A stretch of 64,000 nucleotides of DNA, from NCBI GenBank assembly GCA_965277595.1, contig CBDIDH010000002.1, positions 620,001 through 684,000 of the forward strand, read 5' to 3'. The first letter of the stretch is position 1. Each line of letters begins with the position of its first letter. The notes under the pieces are model-generated. The model saw nothing but the letters and a program-made list of their open reading frames with translations, was not told the DNA's origin and searched no databases. The DNA comes from CBDIDH01 sp965277595 (GTDB lineage: Bacteria > Planctomycetota > Planctomycetia > Isosphaerales > Isosphaeraceae). The position numbers were made by a program, and so were the translations under genes. Below are positions 7,972-16,808 of the stretch, piece by piece.

Positions 7972-9399
7972 ATGCGTCTCGACACCTCACAGCAGATGCG
8001 GACCGACATGCGCCTCCGTATGGCGCCCCGCATGATCCAGTCGATGGAAATCTTGCAACTGCCGATCATGGCATTACAAGAGCGGATCGACCAGGAGCTG
8101 AGCGAGAACCCGGTTCTGGTCGACCTTCGGGAAACCTCCACCCCCGAGGCTGAGCCAGAGTCCGACGTCGAGGAAACAGCCGTCCCCAGCGTCGAGGAAC
8201 CAGCCGAGTTCGAAGCCGATGACTGGGCCGAGTCTTACGGCGAATCGCACCGGATGAGCCGGGCCGCTCTCAGCGAAGAGGCCGACCGCAAGCACGACGC
8301 GATGCAAAACATGGCCTCGCGGCCCCGTTCCTTGCATGACGACCTCGCCGACCAGCTCAGTTTTCTCGACGCCGATCCCACCGTTCGCGCGCTGGCTGAG
8401 TACATTATCTTCAACCTCGACGACAACGGTTATCTTAACGTCGAGCTTCCCGAGGTCGTCCGCGACTTCGGCGGCGAGGCCACGATCAGCCAGGCCGAGG
8501 AAGCTCTCGCCCTCGTTCAGAAGCTCGACCCGCCCGGCGTCGGTGCCCGGAACATCCGCGAGTGCCTTCTCCTTCAGCTATCGCCCGACGTCCCCTGCCG
8601 CGAAGTCTTGCATATCCTGATTTCCAACCACATCAAGGACCTGCAAGAAAACCGCCTGCCGACGATCGAGAAGAAAACAGGCATCCCGATTGAGCAGATC
8701 AAGGAGGCGATTGAACATCTCCGCCGTCTTAATCCCCGCCCCGGCTCTCGGTTCATGCCCGAGAACGCTCAGTACGTGATTCCCGACCTGATCGTTGAGC
8801 CGAACGAACACGGTGAATACGACGTTCGCCTCGTTGACGAACACACGCCCCAACTGGCGATCTCGCGCTATTATCAGAAGCAGCTCAAGAACAAACAAAC
8901 CGACCCCGCCGCCCGTGAATTCATTCAGAAGCGCATTCAATCCGCGCGCTGGCTTATCGAGTCCATTGAGCAGCGGCGAAATACCCTCTTGAAGGTTGCT
9001 CGCGCGATCATCGAGCACCAGAAAGAGTTTCTCGACAAGGGGCCGGAATCGATCGAGCCCTTGAAGATGCAGCAGATTGCCGACCGAGTTCACGTTCACG
9101 TCACGACCGTCAGCCGGGCCGTGGATGATAAGTGGGTCCAGACTCCCCGCGGAATCTATTCCCTGAAACGCTTCTTCGGCGGTGGCACGACGACCTCGGA
9201 CGGCGAGGAAGTGGCCTGGGACACGATCAAGCAAAAGCTTCTGGAAATCATTGCCAAGGAAGCCAAGTCGAGCCCGCTCTCGGACGAGGAAATCGTCGAG
9301 GAACTCGGTCGACACGGCTTTCCCGTGGCTCGTCGCACCGTCACCAAATACCGTCGGACGCTCCGGATTCCCTCAAGCCGCCAGCGCAAGCAGTTTTGA
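7972..9399 (+). CDS. rpoN: RNA polymerase sigma-54 factor
   Basis: Directs RNA polymerase to -24/-12 promoters that need AAA+ activators. From the ATG at 7972 the protein is 475 residues. It has the Gln/Leu/Met-rich activator-interacting N-terminus (TSQQMRTDMRLRMAP), an acidic linker near 50-95, the core-binding domain, the HTH region near 355-385 (QQIADRVHVHVTTVSRAV), and the RpoN box ARRTVTKYR near the C-terminus. An open frame extends 24 codons upstream, but the ATG begins at the conserved region and has CGGAAG upstream. It follows recR after about 260 bases and probably has its own promoter. Confidence 0.96.
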   Translation: MRLDTSQQMRTDMRLRMAPRMIQSMEILQLPIMALQERIDQELSENPVLVDLRETSTPEAEPESDVEETAVPSVEEPAEFEADDWAESYGESHRMSRAALSEEADRKHDAMQNMASRPRSLHDDLADQLSFLDADPTVRALAEYIIFNLDDNGYLNVELPEVVRDFGGEATISQAEEALALVQKLDPPGVGARNIRECLLLQLSPDVPCREVLHILISNHIKDLQENRLPTIEKKTGIPIEQIKEAIEHLRRLNPRPGSRFMPENAQYVIPDLIVEPNEHGEYDVRLVDEHTPQLAISRYYQKQLKNKQTDPAAREFIQKRIQSARWLIESIEQRRNTLLKVARAIIEHQKEFLDKGPESIEPLKMQQIADRVHVHVTTVSRAVDDKWVQTPRGIYSLKRFFGGGTTTSDGEEVAWDTIKQKLLEIIAKEAKSSPLSDEEIVEELGRHGFPVARRTVTKYRRTLRIPSSRQRKQF

Positions 9400-9430
9400 G
9401 AATCCGCCTCCCGACGACTTTGTTCAGACG

Positions 9431-9462
9431 AAAAAAAAACCGCCTTTCCTGGCGGTTTTTTC
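9431..9462. terminator. Bidirectional intrinsic terminator between rpoN and HTH gene
   Basis: AAAAACCGCC (9435-9444), a six-base loop, and GGCGGTTTTT (9451-9460) form a perfect ten-pair stem. The T tract on one side and A tract on the other let it stop rpoN transcription on plus and the HTH gene on minus. Confidence 0.88.
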
Positions 9463-9483
9463 CTGCGCTTTGCTGAGCGACTC

Positions 9484-9969
9484 TCAGGCTGTGCCCGACC
9501 GAGGTGCCGCGAGCGTGTTCGGCATGGGAGGAAGCGACGGAGGAACCGGCCTTGCCTCTTCGGCCACTTCAATTTCAATCACCGGCTTGGCCGTCAGCAG
9601 GCGCTGCATGGCCGACTCATAGCCGATGAAGTTGATGTTTTCGAGAAGGATGATCCCTCGGGTCAGGCCGAGCCTCTGCCCGAGGTCCAGCAATCTCCGT
9701 TCTTCGGGGCTGATCGGATCTCTCGCCTGAAGCGGGTCCGCCTCGAGGACGTCGTCGGCCAGGAAATCGAGCGAGACGCCCACGGCTCTCGCCAGTCGGA
9801 AGGCATTTTCCAGCCCAGGGGTCGACTGGCCGGAGAGAATCCGCGAGATCTCCGAGTCGCTGACGCTCGACCGTTGCGCCAGCTTCTGACCGTTCAATCC
9901 GTGACGGGCCATGGCCGTCAGTAACTTGTCTTTCAGCTTCTGGGTAAACGCCCGGTCTTTACTCTTCAT
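9484..9969 (-). CDS. XRE-family helix-turn-helix regulator
   Basis: A 161-residue protein with a Cro/C1-type HTH at about residues 12-72: LTAMARHGLNGQKLAQRS, then VSDSEISRILSGQSTPGLEN as turn and recognition helix, ending VGVSLDFLADD. The remainder has a helical segment (about 85-125) and a Pro-rich tail. DNA target and effector are unknown. It is monocistronic, ends at the shared terminator with rpoN, and has a 268-base upstream gap that presumably holds its promoter. Confidence 0.85.
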   Translation of the reverse strand: MKSKDRAFTQKLKDKLLTAMARHGLNGQKLAQRSSVSDSEISRILSGQSTPGLENAFRLARAVGVSLDFLADDVLEADPLQARDPISPEERRLLDLGQRLGLTRGIILLENINFIGYESAMQRLLTAKPVIEIEVAEEARPVPPSLPPMPNTLAAPRSGTA

Positions 9970-10237
9970 GACGTGAAGTTTACCACACCCCCCGAGGATA
10001 TGTCGGCGATTCTTCCCGAGATCGCAAATAAATCCCAGACTCGAAAATCGTCATCCCAATCCATCCCGATTTTCGCTGGCTGATTCTAGCAAAAACGGGA
10101 GAACGGGCAAGAGTCGACACGCCCGATTCCGCAAAATATTCTCTGTGGAAGGCTTGCACAAACGTCCAAGCTTTTACAAACCGAGGGTCGTCGAGCCGTT
10201 CGAGGGACGGGTCTCGTCTTTCTTTGTGCCGAGAGCT

Positions 10238-11245
10238 TCAGGAGGATCGGCGGACGACGTACGAGGCGAGGTTGCGAAGGGTGGTACGAGCGGGAGATTC
10301 AGGAAGGATTTCCAGAGCGTCGGCCGCCCTGGCGGCGAACTCGCGAGCGCGCTCCCAGGCGTATGCGAGTGCGCCGGAGTCGTCGAGAAGGGGGCGGAGT
10401 TCGTGGCGATTTTCCGGGTTCGCCTCGTTTAGGAGGAGTCGCAGGCGGGAGGCGGTCGCGGGGTCGGCTGTGTTCAGCAGGCGGATCAACGGCAGGGTGA
10501 GTTTCTGCTTTTCCAGGTCGGTGCCAAGACTCTTACCCGTCTTCGATTCCTCGCCCCAGATGTCGAGGACGTCATCAGCAATCTGAAAGGCAACGCCAAG
10601 GTCGCGGCCGTACCCTTCCAGAGCGTCGACGACCGCCGCGGAGGCTCCGGCGTAGTAAGCACCGAGCCGGCACGATACAGCAGTCAGCTCGGCCGTCTTA
10701 CCGCGAATGATCGAAAAATAATCGGCCTCGGAGAGGGCTTGATTGCCCCGGTTATGCACCTGTTGCATCTCACCCTCGCAGACGAGGTTCGTGGCCCGGC
10801 CGATCCATCGGCAGGCAAGCGTCGTTTCGAGCGACGCCGCGAGGTGAAAGGCATGCGTGAAGAGGTAATCGCCGAGCAGGACGGCCGTCTCGTTGCCCCA
10901 CTCGGCGTTCACCGTGGCGGCGTGTCGGCGAATCACCGCCTCATCAAGAATGTCATCGTGAACCAGGGTCGCCGTGTGAATCATCTCCACGACCGCGGCG
11001 AGGACCGGATGCGCGGGGGTGAATTCCCCGCAGGCCTTCCCCGTTAACAAGACCAGCGCGGGACGCAGCCGCTTGCCTCGAAAATCCGCGCAATGGCCGA
11101 CGAGATGTTGCACGAACGGGAATCGGCTCCCCAGTTCGGCCTCGAAGATGCGATCGGCCTCTTTGAGTTCGTCCCCGATGGGTGCGTATGCGGAGACGAG
11201 CTTCTTGCTGATCTCTTCGGCCTTCAACAGCGATTGCGAGGGCAT
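10238..11245 (-). CDS. Polyprenyl diphosphate synthase (trans-isoprenyl type)
   Basis: Condenses isopentenyl diphosphate with allylic diphosphates to make long-chain prenyl diphosphates, probably for the menaquinone side chain. The 335-residue protein carries the first Asp-rich motif as DDILDEAVIRR near residue 97-107 and the second as DDVLD near 224. Conserved FRGKRLRPAL near 55 binds substrate diphosphate, and GKSLGTDLEKQKLTLP near 237-252 is typical. The ATG has GGAGG seven bases upstream. Product chain length cannot be read from sequence; octaprenyl or heptaprenyl synthase is likely. Confidence 0.93.
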   Translation of the reverse strand: MPSQSLLKAEEISKKLVSAYAPIGDELKEADRIFEAELGSRFPFVQHLVGHCADFRGKRLRPALVLLTGKACGEFTPAHPVLAAVVEMIHTATLVHDDILDEAVIRRHAATVNAEWGNETAVLLGDYLFTHAFHLAASLETTLACRWIGRATNLVCEGEMQQVHNRGNQALSEADYFSIIRGKTAELTAVSCRLGAYYAGASAAVVDALEGYGRDLGVAFQIADDVLDIWGEESKTGKSLGTDLEKQKLTLPLIRLLNTADPATASRLRLLLNEANPENRHELRPLLDDSGALAYAWERAREFAARAADALEILPESPARTTLRNLASYVVRRSS

Positions 11246-11375
11246 TACAGTCCTCCCGAGAAATCCGCCGATCCGCTCGCGACGTCAGAGGTCGTTCGAT
11301 CGACCTACTCTAAACAGGAACCGGAGGCCACGACTCCGCATTAACGTCCGATCGATTCCTCTTCACACGATCGTG

Positions 11376-11876
11376 TCAGGAGCTAGGGCCTTCCGAATTC
11401 GCATCAAGACGGCGAAAGTGACCGCTCTGGCCGCCTTGTTTCTCTTCGAGGCGGATCTGGTCGATCACGATCCCGCGATCCACGGCCTTGCACATATCGT
11501 AAACCGTGAGCGCCGCAACCGAAACGGCCGTCAGGGCTTCCATCTCGACTCCCGTGCGACCATTGACACCGACCGTCGCCTCGATCTTGAGGCTGCGATC
11601 ATCGATCGGTGCGAACGTAAGCGCGACGGCGTCAATGCCAAGCGGGTGACAGAGCGGAATCAGGTCGCCGGTTCGCTTCGCCGCCATGATCCCGGCCAAC
11701 CGGGCGACGCCGATCACGTCTCCCTTGGCAAGTCCACGATCGAGGATCAAGGCGAGTGTCGCCGGTTCCATCCGGACCAGGCCGCTCGCCCGCGCCGATC
11801 GGGCCGACTCGGACTTGGACGAAACATCCACCATCCGGCTCGACCCGTGCTCGTCGAAATGCGAGAGTTCCGGCAT
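11376..11876 (-). CDS. moaC: Cyclic pyranopterin monophosphate synthase
   Basis: Second step of molybdenum cofactor synthesis: 3',8-cyclo-7,8-dihydro-GTP to cyclic pyranopterin monophosphate. From the ATG at 11876 the protein is 166 residues and opens LSHFDEHGSSRMVDVSSK, the MoaC signature. Also present: GIMAAKRTGDLIPLCHPL near 71-88 and GVEMEALTAVSVAALTVYDM near 118-137, including the catalytic region. A GGAG six bases before this ATG supports it over the in-frame ATG 39 bases upstream. No other moa gene is nearby, but the molybdenum hydroxylase at 32.4-36.2 kb would use the cofactor. Confidence 0.95.
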   Translation of the reverse strand: MPELSHFDEHGSSRMVDVSSKSESARSARASGLVRMEPATLALILDRGLAKGDVIGVARLAGIMAAKRTGDLIPLCHPLGIDAVALTFAPIDDRSLKIEATVGVNGRTGVEMEALTAVSVAALTVYDMCKAVDRGIVIDQIRLEEKQGGQSGHFRRLDANSEGPSS

Positions 11877-11954
11877 TCTCGGCTCCACGTCTCCCCGATT
11901 TACCCCAGCGTTCAATTCGTTCTGAACGTATTTTACAAAACGTCGGCCGATTGA

Positions 11955-13571
11955 CTAGGGGGAGGTTTGAACATTGCGTGAAGGTCGACCTTGCGGGGGA
12001 AATCGAGCGATCGCCGATAGCCATACGCCCTGTCGACGCCTCTGAAAATGCACCTCCGCGCCCGCGAAGCGTTCCCGAAAATCAGGCCGCCAGTACGCCG
12101 AGCGTCGCGAGACCACCACCCATGAGGTTCGCGCGACTGTTTCCTCGTCACCGAGGAGCACGGAGTTTCGGGCCATCGCGCGGGTTGTGCTCAAGATCCC
12201 CTGTCCAGGATAGAGCGTGGGAACCAAAGCCGTGGAATCGCCCGGGGGGACCAGGCGAACAAGGCGATCCAGTAGCCGACCGTCGACTGCGTCTCCCCAG
12301 TAGGTCAACTCCAGGCCAAGACGTTCCGCTCCTGGCAGGCCGCCGACCAGAAGGTTGTAGTAACTGAGGCCGAACGGGTGCAGCGCAATTACCCCATACG
12401 CCTGGCCGGAGAGGATCGCAATCAGACCTAATTTCCTCCACAGTCGCTGTCGCGCGACCTTCCAGACTTCGGAAATTCCTCGTCCGATGATGATCGCCCA
12501 CAGGGGGAAGACCACAAGAAAGAGGCGTTCACCGTCGTAAACAGGAATTCTGGTGCTAAAAATCCCAAGAAATAGACCGATCGAGGCAAGAAGGAGGACG
12601 GGAAAGAGATCCTCTCCCCGTTTATTCCAGCTTGTCACAACTCCCATGACTCCAAAGAGATGGAGACCAATCGGCACCGTCACGGCGAAATAGAACCAGG
12701 GATAATGCCAGGGAAGATCGCGATCCAGGTAGATGGTTCCCAGATAAAGCACGTGAATGGAAGCGCGATCGACTCCTGTTCCCAGGAATTGAAGAAAGCG
12801 GGGAAGTGTGTCGTACCAGAGCCAGGGCCAACCGACGAAAAACGTCAGAAGCCCCGTCAAAATCCAGAGGGCAAACGGGATCAGCGTACGGAAAATTCCC
12901 GACTTACCGAGCCGGACGAACGACCAGAGGAGAACAACCGGGATCAGAATCCAGGCGTGAATCTTGGTCAGGAGGGCCAGGCCCCAGAGAAGGCCCGCGG
13001 CGGCCATCGCCAGGCGAGGACGGCGCGAGGTCAAGGCCCGATCCGCGCCGAGCAGGGCCAAGGTCCAGAAGAGGGCGATGAAGGTGTCGAGTGCCCCGAG
13101 GTGAGCGTGGGCAAAGTCCCTCGGCATGACGGAAAGGCTGTAGCCGGCGGCAATTCCAGCGAGTCTGCCATAGCGTCGGGCCGAGGTCTGAACAATCAGT
13201 CCGACAAGTACCGCAAAGGCCAGGGCCGGGGCCATCCGGGCCGAGAGAATATAAAGGCGAACAGGGTCGGGACCGAGCCACTGGGTTTCAAGAGGTTCGC
13301 CCAGCGTCGACGCAAGGCCAAGCAACCAGCGACCTAACGGCGGATGCTCGGCATTGTCGGCAAAGACTCGATCGACGGTCGACCGCTCGAAAAAGGCGAA
13401 GCCACGATCGCGCAGGGTCTGAACATACGTCCGTGCCGGGCGGACGTCGAGCGGCTCATCAATCGTCAGGCCGGGGCCGCCAAGGGTCAGGACGACGGCG
13501 AGGCCGGTCAAACATCCCATCGTCAGGCCGAGCCGAGCGGGTGTCCAGGTCTCGGCCTTGAAAAGAGTCAT
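11955..13571 (-). CDS. Integral membrane glycosyltransferase, GT-C (PMT/ArnT-like)
   Basis: A 538-residue polytopic membrane protein with roughly ten hydrophobic segments. The first extracytoplasmic loop contains the acidic TIDEP motif near residue 37, the position of the catalytic Asp/Glu in lipid-linked-sugar transferases, and HPPLGRW near 76. It likely transfers a sugar from a polyprenyl-phosphate donor to protein or lipid. Its start overlaps the stop of the sugar-kinase gene by four bases, so the two are co-transcribed. A related membrane protein lies at 16805-18517. Donor and acceptor are unknown. Confidence 0.82.
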   Translation of the reverse strand: MTLFKAETWTPARLGLTMGCLTGLAVVLTLGGPGLTIDEPLDVRPARTYVQTLRDRGFAFFERSTVDRVFADNAEHPPLGRWLLGLASTLGEPLETQWLGPDPVRLYILSARMAPALAFAVLVGLIVQTSARRYGRLAGIAAGYSLSVMPRDFAHAHLGALDTFIALFWTLALLGADRALTSRRPRLAMAAAGLLWGLALLTKIHAWILIPVVLLWSFVRLGKSGIFRTLIPFALWILTGLLTFFVGWPWLWYDTLPRFLQFLGTGVDRASIHVLYLGTIYLDRDLPWHYPWFYFAVTVPIGLHLFGVMGVVTSWNKRGEDLFPVLLLASIGLFLGIFSTRIPVYDGERLFLVVFPLWAIIIGRGISEVWKVARQRLWRKLGLIAILSGQAYGVIALHPFGLSYYNLLVGGLPGAERLGLELTYWGDAVDGRLLDRLVRLVPPGDSTALVPTLYPGQGILSTTRAMARNSVLLGDEETVARTSWVVVSRRSAYWRPDFRERFAGAEVHFQRRRQGVWLSAIARFPPQGRPSRNVQTSP

Positions 13572-15097
13572 CGTTCTGGCACGCCATTGATGGCGTGGTA
13601 GGTCGAGACATATGCTTGGAAGAGATCATCGTAAACCGCTTCGTGCCTGGGATTTGGCTCGACGGTTGTCTCGATCGCGACCATCGAACGGGCGGCGTCG
13701 GCGAAGTCGTCGAAGAGGCCGGCGGCGATCGCGGCGGCCATTGCCGAGCCGAGTGCACACGATTCGGTCTCGCGCGGGAGAAAAATGGACCTTTGCAAAA
13801 CGTCGGCGTGGATCTGGACCCAGACCGGCGACCGGGCGCCCCCGCCACCGAGGATAACGCGCTCGACGCAAAGACCGTGCTCAGAGGCGTTTTCGAGAAT
13901 ATGCCGGGTGCCGCACGCGGTTGCTTCATAAATCGCCCGGAAAAGATGACCGGGACCATGTGCCAGCGAAAGACCGACGATGGCTCCGCGAGCCTGGGGG
14001 TTCTTGAACGGAGAGCGATTGCCTTGCCAGTCGTCGCGGACAAGAAGACCTTCGGAACCGGCCGCCACGGCCTTGGCCTGCTCGTCGAGGATCTGGTAAA
14101 CATTGACGCCAAGGCGGTCAGCTTCCAACTGCTCGCGGCCGGCGAAATGGCGGCGATACCAGTCCAGAATGGAACCCGTCGCCGTCTGGCCGGCCTCGAT
14201 CGTATAAAGACCTTCCACGGTCGCGTCAGGATAACATCCCGCCGCGCCCGACCCAAAAACGCCATCGCGCGACTGGGCAAGATGGCAGGTGCTTGAGCCG
14301 ACAATCACGGCGACGTCGCCAACGTTTGACGCCCCCATGCCGAGCATGCCAAGGTAGGCGTCAATACCCCCCTGGGCAACGGGGATTCCCACGCGTAAAC
14401 CAAGAAAGCTTGAGGCCTTCGGACTTAATGTTCCGTCGCCCCGCCCGAGCGGGATAATTGCTTCTGGCCATTTGCCGACGAGGTCATCAAGGCCAACGGC
14501 CGCCAGCAAACGAAGCGGCCAGCCGCCGTCGGGCCGGGCGTAATTCCACTTCACGGCGACGTGATTGAGCGAGAGGGTCCAGACGCCGGTGAGTTGATAC
14601 ATCATCCAGTCGGTACATTCGACGAGACGATCGGCGCGTTGATAGACTTTAGGCTCGTTGCGTTTAAGCCAGAGGGCTTTCGGGAGCATCCATTCGGGCG
14701 AGACCCGGCCCGCAACATAGCGAAGAACGGGATCGCCCCTCTGACTGATCTCGTCGGCTTCCCGATGGGAACGCTGATCCATCCAGAGAAGGGCCGGTCG
14801 AAGCGGACGACCGGCCTGATCCGAGGCCACGACGGTACAGGCCGTGCAGTCGAGTCCGATTCCCTGGATCTGATCAGGATGAACGCTCGACGTTGCGAGC
14901 GCCTGTCGGACGGCATGACCGGCGGCTTGCCACCAGGATTCGGGGTCTTGCTCGGCCCAGGTCGGGCGAGGGTATCGGGTCTCGATCGGGCTTACGCCAT
15001 AGGCGACCGTCCGGCCGTTCAGGTCCACGATCGCGGCGCGGAGACTCTGAGTGCCGACGTCAAGGCCCAGGACGTAAATCGTTTCGGCCAAAGACAA
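13568..15097 (-). CDS. FGGY-family carbohydrate kinase
   Basis: Phosphorylates a sugar or sugar alcohol with ATP. The 509-residue protein has the ATPase phosphate-1 motif GLDVGTQSLRAAIVD at 11-25, the GIGLDCTACTVV segment near 79, WMDQRS near 105, and a C-terminal ATP-binding ILGGGGARSPVWVQIHAD near 415-432. The DCTACT form resembles the D-ribulokinase/FGGY subgroup more than xylulokinase or glycerol kinase, so ribulose or a related ketose is a reasonable guess. The start is a TTG with no strong Shine-Dalgarno. The downstream glycosyltransferase overlaps by four bases; dtd lies 12 bases upstream. Confidence 0.88.
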   Translation of the reverse strand: MSLAETIYVLGLDVGTQSLRAAIVDLNGRTVAYGVSPIETRYPRPTWAEQDPESWWQAAGHAVRQALATSSVHPDQIQGIGLDCTACTVVASDQAGRPLRPALLWMDQRSHREADEISQRGDPVLRYVAGRVSPEWMLPKALWLKRNEPKVYQRADRLVECTDWMMYQLTGVWTLSLNHVAVKWNYARPDGGWPLRLLAAVGLDDLVGKWPEAIIPLGRGDGTLSPKASSFLGLRVGIPVAQGGIDAYLGMLGMGASNVGDVAVIVGSSTCHLAQSRDGVFGSGAAGCYPDATVEGLYTIEAGQTATGSILDWYRRHFAGREQLEADRLGVNVYQILDEQAKAVAAGSEGLLVRDDWQGNRSPFKNPQARGAIVGLSLAHGPGHLFRAIYEATACGTRHILENASEHGLCVERVILGGGGARSPVWVQIHADVLQRSIFLPRETESCALGSAMAAAIAAGLFDDFADAARSMVAIETTVEPNPRHEAVYDDLFQAYVSTYHAINGVPER

Positions 15098-15109
15098 TTC
15101 TCGTATCGT

Positions 15110-15559
15110 TCAAAAAACCTTGCGACTATCGAGAAGAAAGGTGACCGGGCCGTCGTTGACCAGTTCCACCTCCATCATCGCCCGAAAAATTCCTGTCTCG
15201 GCAACGAGCCCCGCAGCTCGGATCTGTTCGACAAATCGCAGATAGAGGCGTTCCGCGTCGGCAGGCGCGGCAGCCTCGGTGAAGCTGGGCCGACGCCCTC
15301 CCCGGCAATCGCCGAGGAGTGTGAACTGGCTGACGACAAGTACCGAACCTCCTGCCTCGCCGACACTTCGGTTCATTTTCGCCTCGTCGTCGTCAAAGGC
15401 GCGAAGGCTGATGACCTTCGCGGCGAGGCGGTCGGCGTCGGGCTCGGTGTCTCCTCTGGCGACGCCGAGCAGGACGAGCCAGCCCGCGCCGATCTGGCCG
15501 ACGGTCTTGTTCTGGACGCGGACCGAGGCGTGTCGAACGCGTTGAAGGACGGATCGCAC
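15110..15559 (-). CDS. dtd: D-aminoacyl-tRNA deacylase
   Basis: Hydrolyses D-amino acids (and Gly-tRNA(Ala)) mischarged on tRNA. Diagnostic: N-terminal RSVLQRVRHASV, SQFTLLGDCRGGRRPSF with the catalytic SQFTL motif, and NDGPVT near the C-terminus. I start at the GTG at 15559 because it yields 149 residues, the family length, beginning right at the conserved RSVLQRV, with GGAG ten bases upstream; an in-frame ATG at 15607 would add 16 residues. It heads the dtd-kinase-glycosyltransferase run on the minus strand. Confidence 0.93.
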   Translation of the reverse strand: MRSVLQRVRHASVRVQNKTVGQIGAGWLVLLGVARGDTEPDADRLAAKVISLRAFDDDEAKMNRSVGEAGGSVLVVSQFTLLGDCRGGRRPSFTEAAAPADAERLYLRFVEQIRAAGLVAETGIFRAMMEVELVNDGPVTFLLDSRKVF

Positions 15560-15770
15560 TGGGAAACTGCTCCGACCATCGCGGGACAATCTGTCGAGGA
15601 CTGACAAGGCACGATACCGGACGCGGCACGACGCGGCAACAAGGAGGAGGTTCTGGCCGAGTCGTCTGGCCGTTTCGCGCGCGAGGTGTTAGTCTGGGTT
15701 GATCAAAGGGAATGGGAATCGGCGGCGCGAGCCGGGCCCGTTCCAATGCGTTGACCGCCTGGAGGCGCCT

Positions 15771-16808
15771 TTGGCCTGGTCGAGGGAAGATCAGCTCCGG
15801 GTCGGTGTGATCGGCCTGGGTCGACTCTGGGAAGCCCGTCACAAGTCGTCGCTCGCTCGATTGCGCGATCGATTCGTGGTCACGGCGGTGTACGATCAGG
15901 TCTTGCGACGCGCCGAGGTCGAGGCCGGCCAGCTTGGCTGCGCGGCGGTCGAGGGCCTCAAGACGCTCATCAATCGGCCCGACGTTGACGTGGTTCATGT
16001 CCTGACTCCGCAATGGTTTGGGCTCCGGCCCATCGAGTTGGCCTGCGAGGCCGGCAAGCCCATCTATTGCGCCCTTCCGCTCGTCGGAGCCGTGGAGGAT
16101 CTGGAGGCCCTGGCGGAGAAAGTTGACGCCTCGGGTGTGGCCTTCATGCCCGAGTTCGCCCGCCGCTTTTATCCGGCAACGCTCCGGCTCCGCGAACTCC
16201 TGGCGACGACGCTGGGTCGTCCTCGTTTGATCCTAGGTCATTCCAGGCTTTACGGTTACGACCGATACGGCAGTCCCGGCCCAAGTACCCAGATGACCCC
16301 CGCGCCCCTGATGATTGATCCGGGGAGCTACCTGCTCGACTGGTGCTGCTTTCTCTTTCAGTGCGATCCGATTGCGTTGCGAGGCTGTGAAGGCTCAATT
16401 TTGCCTGGACCCACCGTGGAGAACTCCGAGCCCGATTTCGAGAGTTTCACGGCCGAGTTTGCCGGGGGTGGCCTGGCGCAGATCTCGTTCGGTCGGTATC
16501 ATCGCAATGCCTGGGGCGAGGCGACCAAGTTTCTCCCGACTCCGGGATTTCAGGTTTATGCCGAACATGGCGCCGCCTGGGTCGAGTTGCCGGACCGGAT
16601 CTTGTGGTCGGATGCAACCGGCACGCATGAAGAGCGTCTGCCGCTGGAACCGACCGTCGGCGACGTGCTGAATGACCAGTTCCATCGGCTCGTGCGGGGT
16701 GATCAGTCGCTGGCGCCGACGATCCAGGATGCCCTGGCGGTCGCTCGGCAGGTTGCCGAGATTCGCCGCAGCCAGCGCGAAGGGCGCAAGATCCCGATAA
16801 CGGGATGA
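15771..16808 (+). CDS. Gfo/Idh/MocA family NAD(P)-dependent oxidoreductase
   Basis: A 345-residue protein with an N-terminal Rossmann fold (RVGVIGLGRLWEARH near residue 10), DVVHVLTPQWFG and EAGKPIYCALPL in the places where this family has its dinucleotide-binding strands and the EKP-like motif (here ALP, without the usual Glu-Lys-Pro). A C-terminal alpha/beta dimerisation domain follows. The missing Lys makes activity uncertain. I chose the TTG at 15771 because GGAGG at 15761-15765 precedes it by five bases. The stop overlaps the next gene's ATG, indicating coupling with the membrane glycosyltransferase, so a role in sugar-nucleotide or glycan metabolism is plausible. Confidence 0.82.
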   Translation: MAWSREDQLRVGVIGLGRLWEARHKSSLARLRDRFVVTAVYDQVLRRAEVEAGQLGCAAVEGLKTLINRPDVDVVHVLTPQWFGLRPIELACEAGKPIYCALPLVGAVEDLEALAEKVDASGVAFMPEFARRFYPATLRLRELLATTLGRPRLILGHSRLYGYDRYGSPGPSTQMTPAPLMIDPGSYLLDWCCFLFQCDPIALRGCEGSILPGPTVENSEPDFESFTAEFAGGGLAQISFGRYHRNAWGEATKFLPTPGFQVYAEHGAAWVELPDRILWSDATGTHEERLPLEPTVGDVLNDQFHRLVRGDQSLAPTIQDALAVARQVAEIRRSQREGRKIPITG

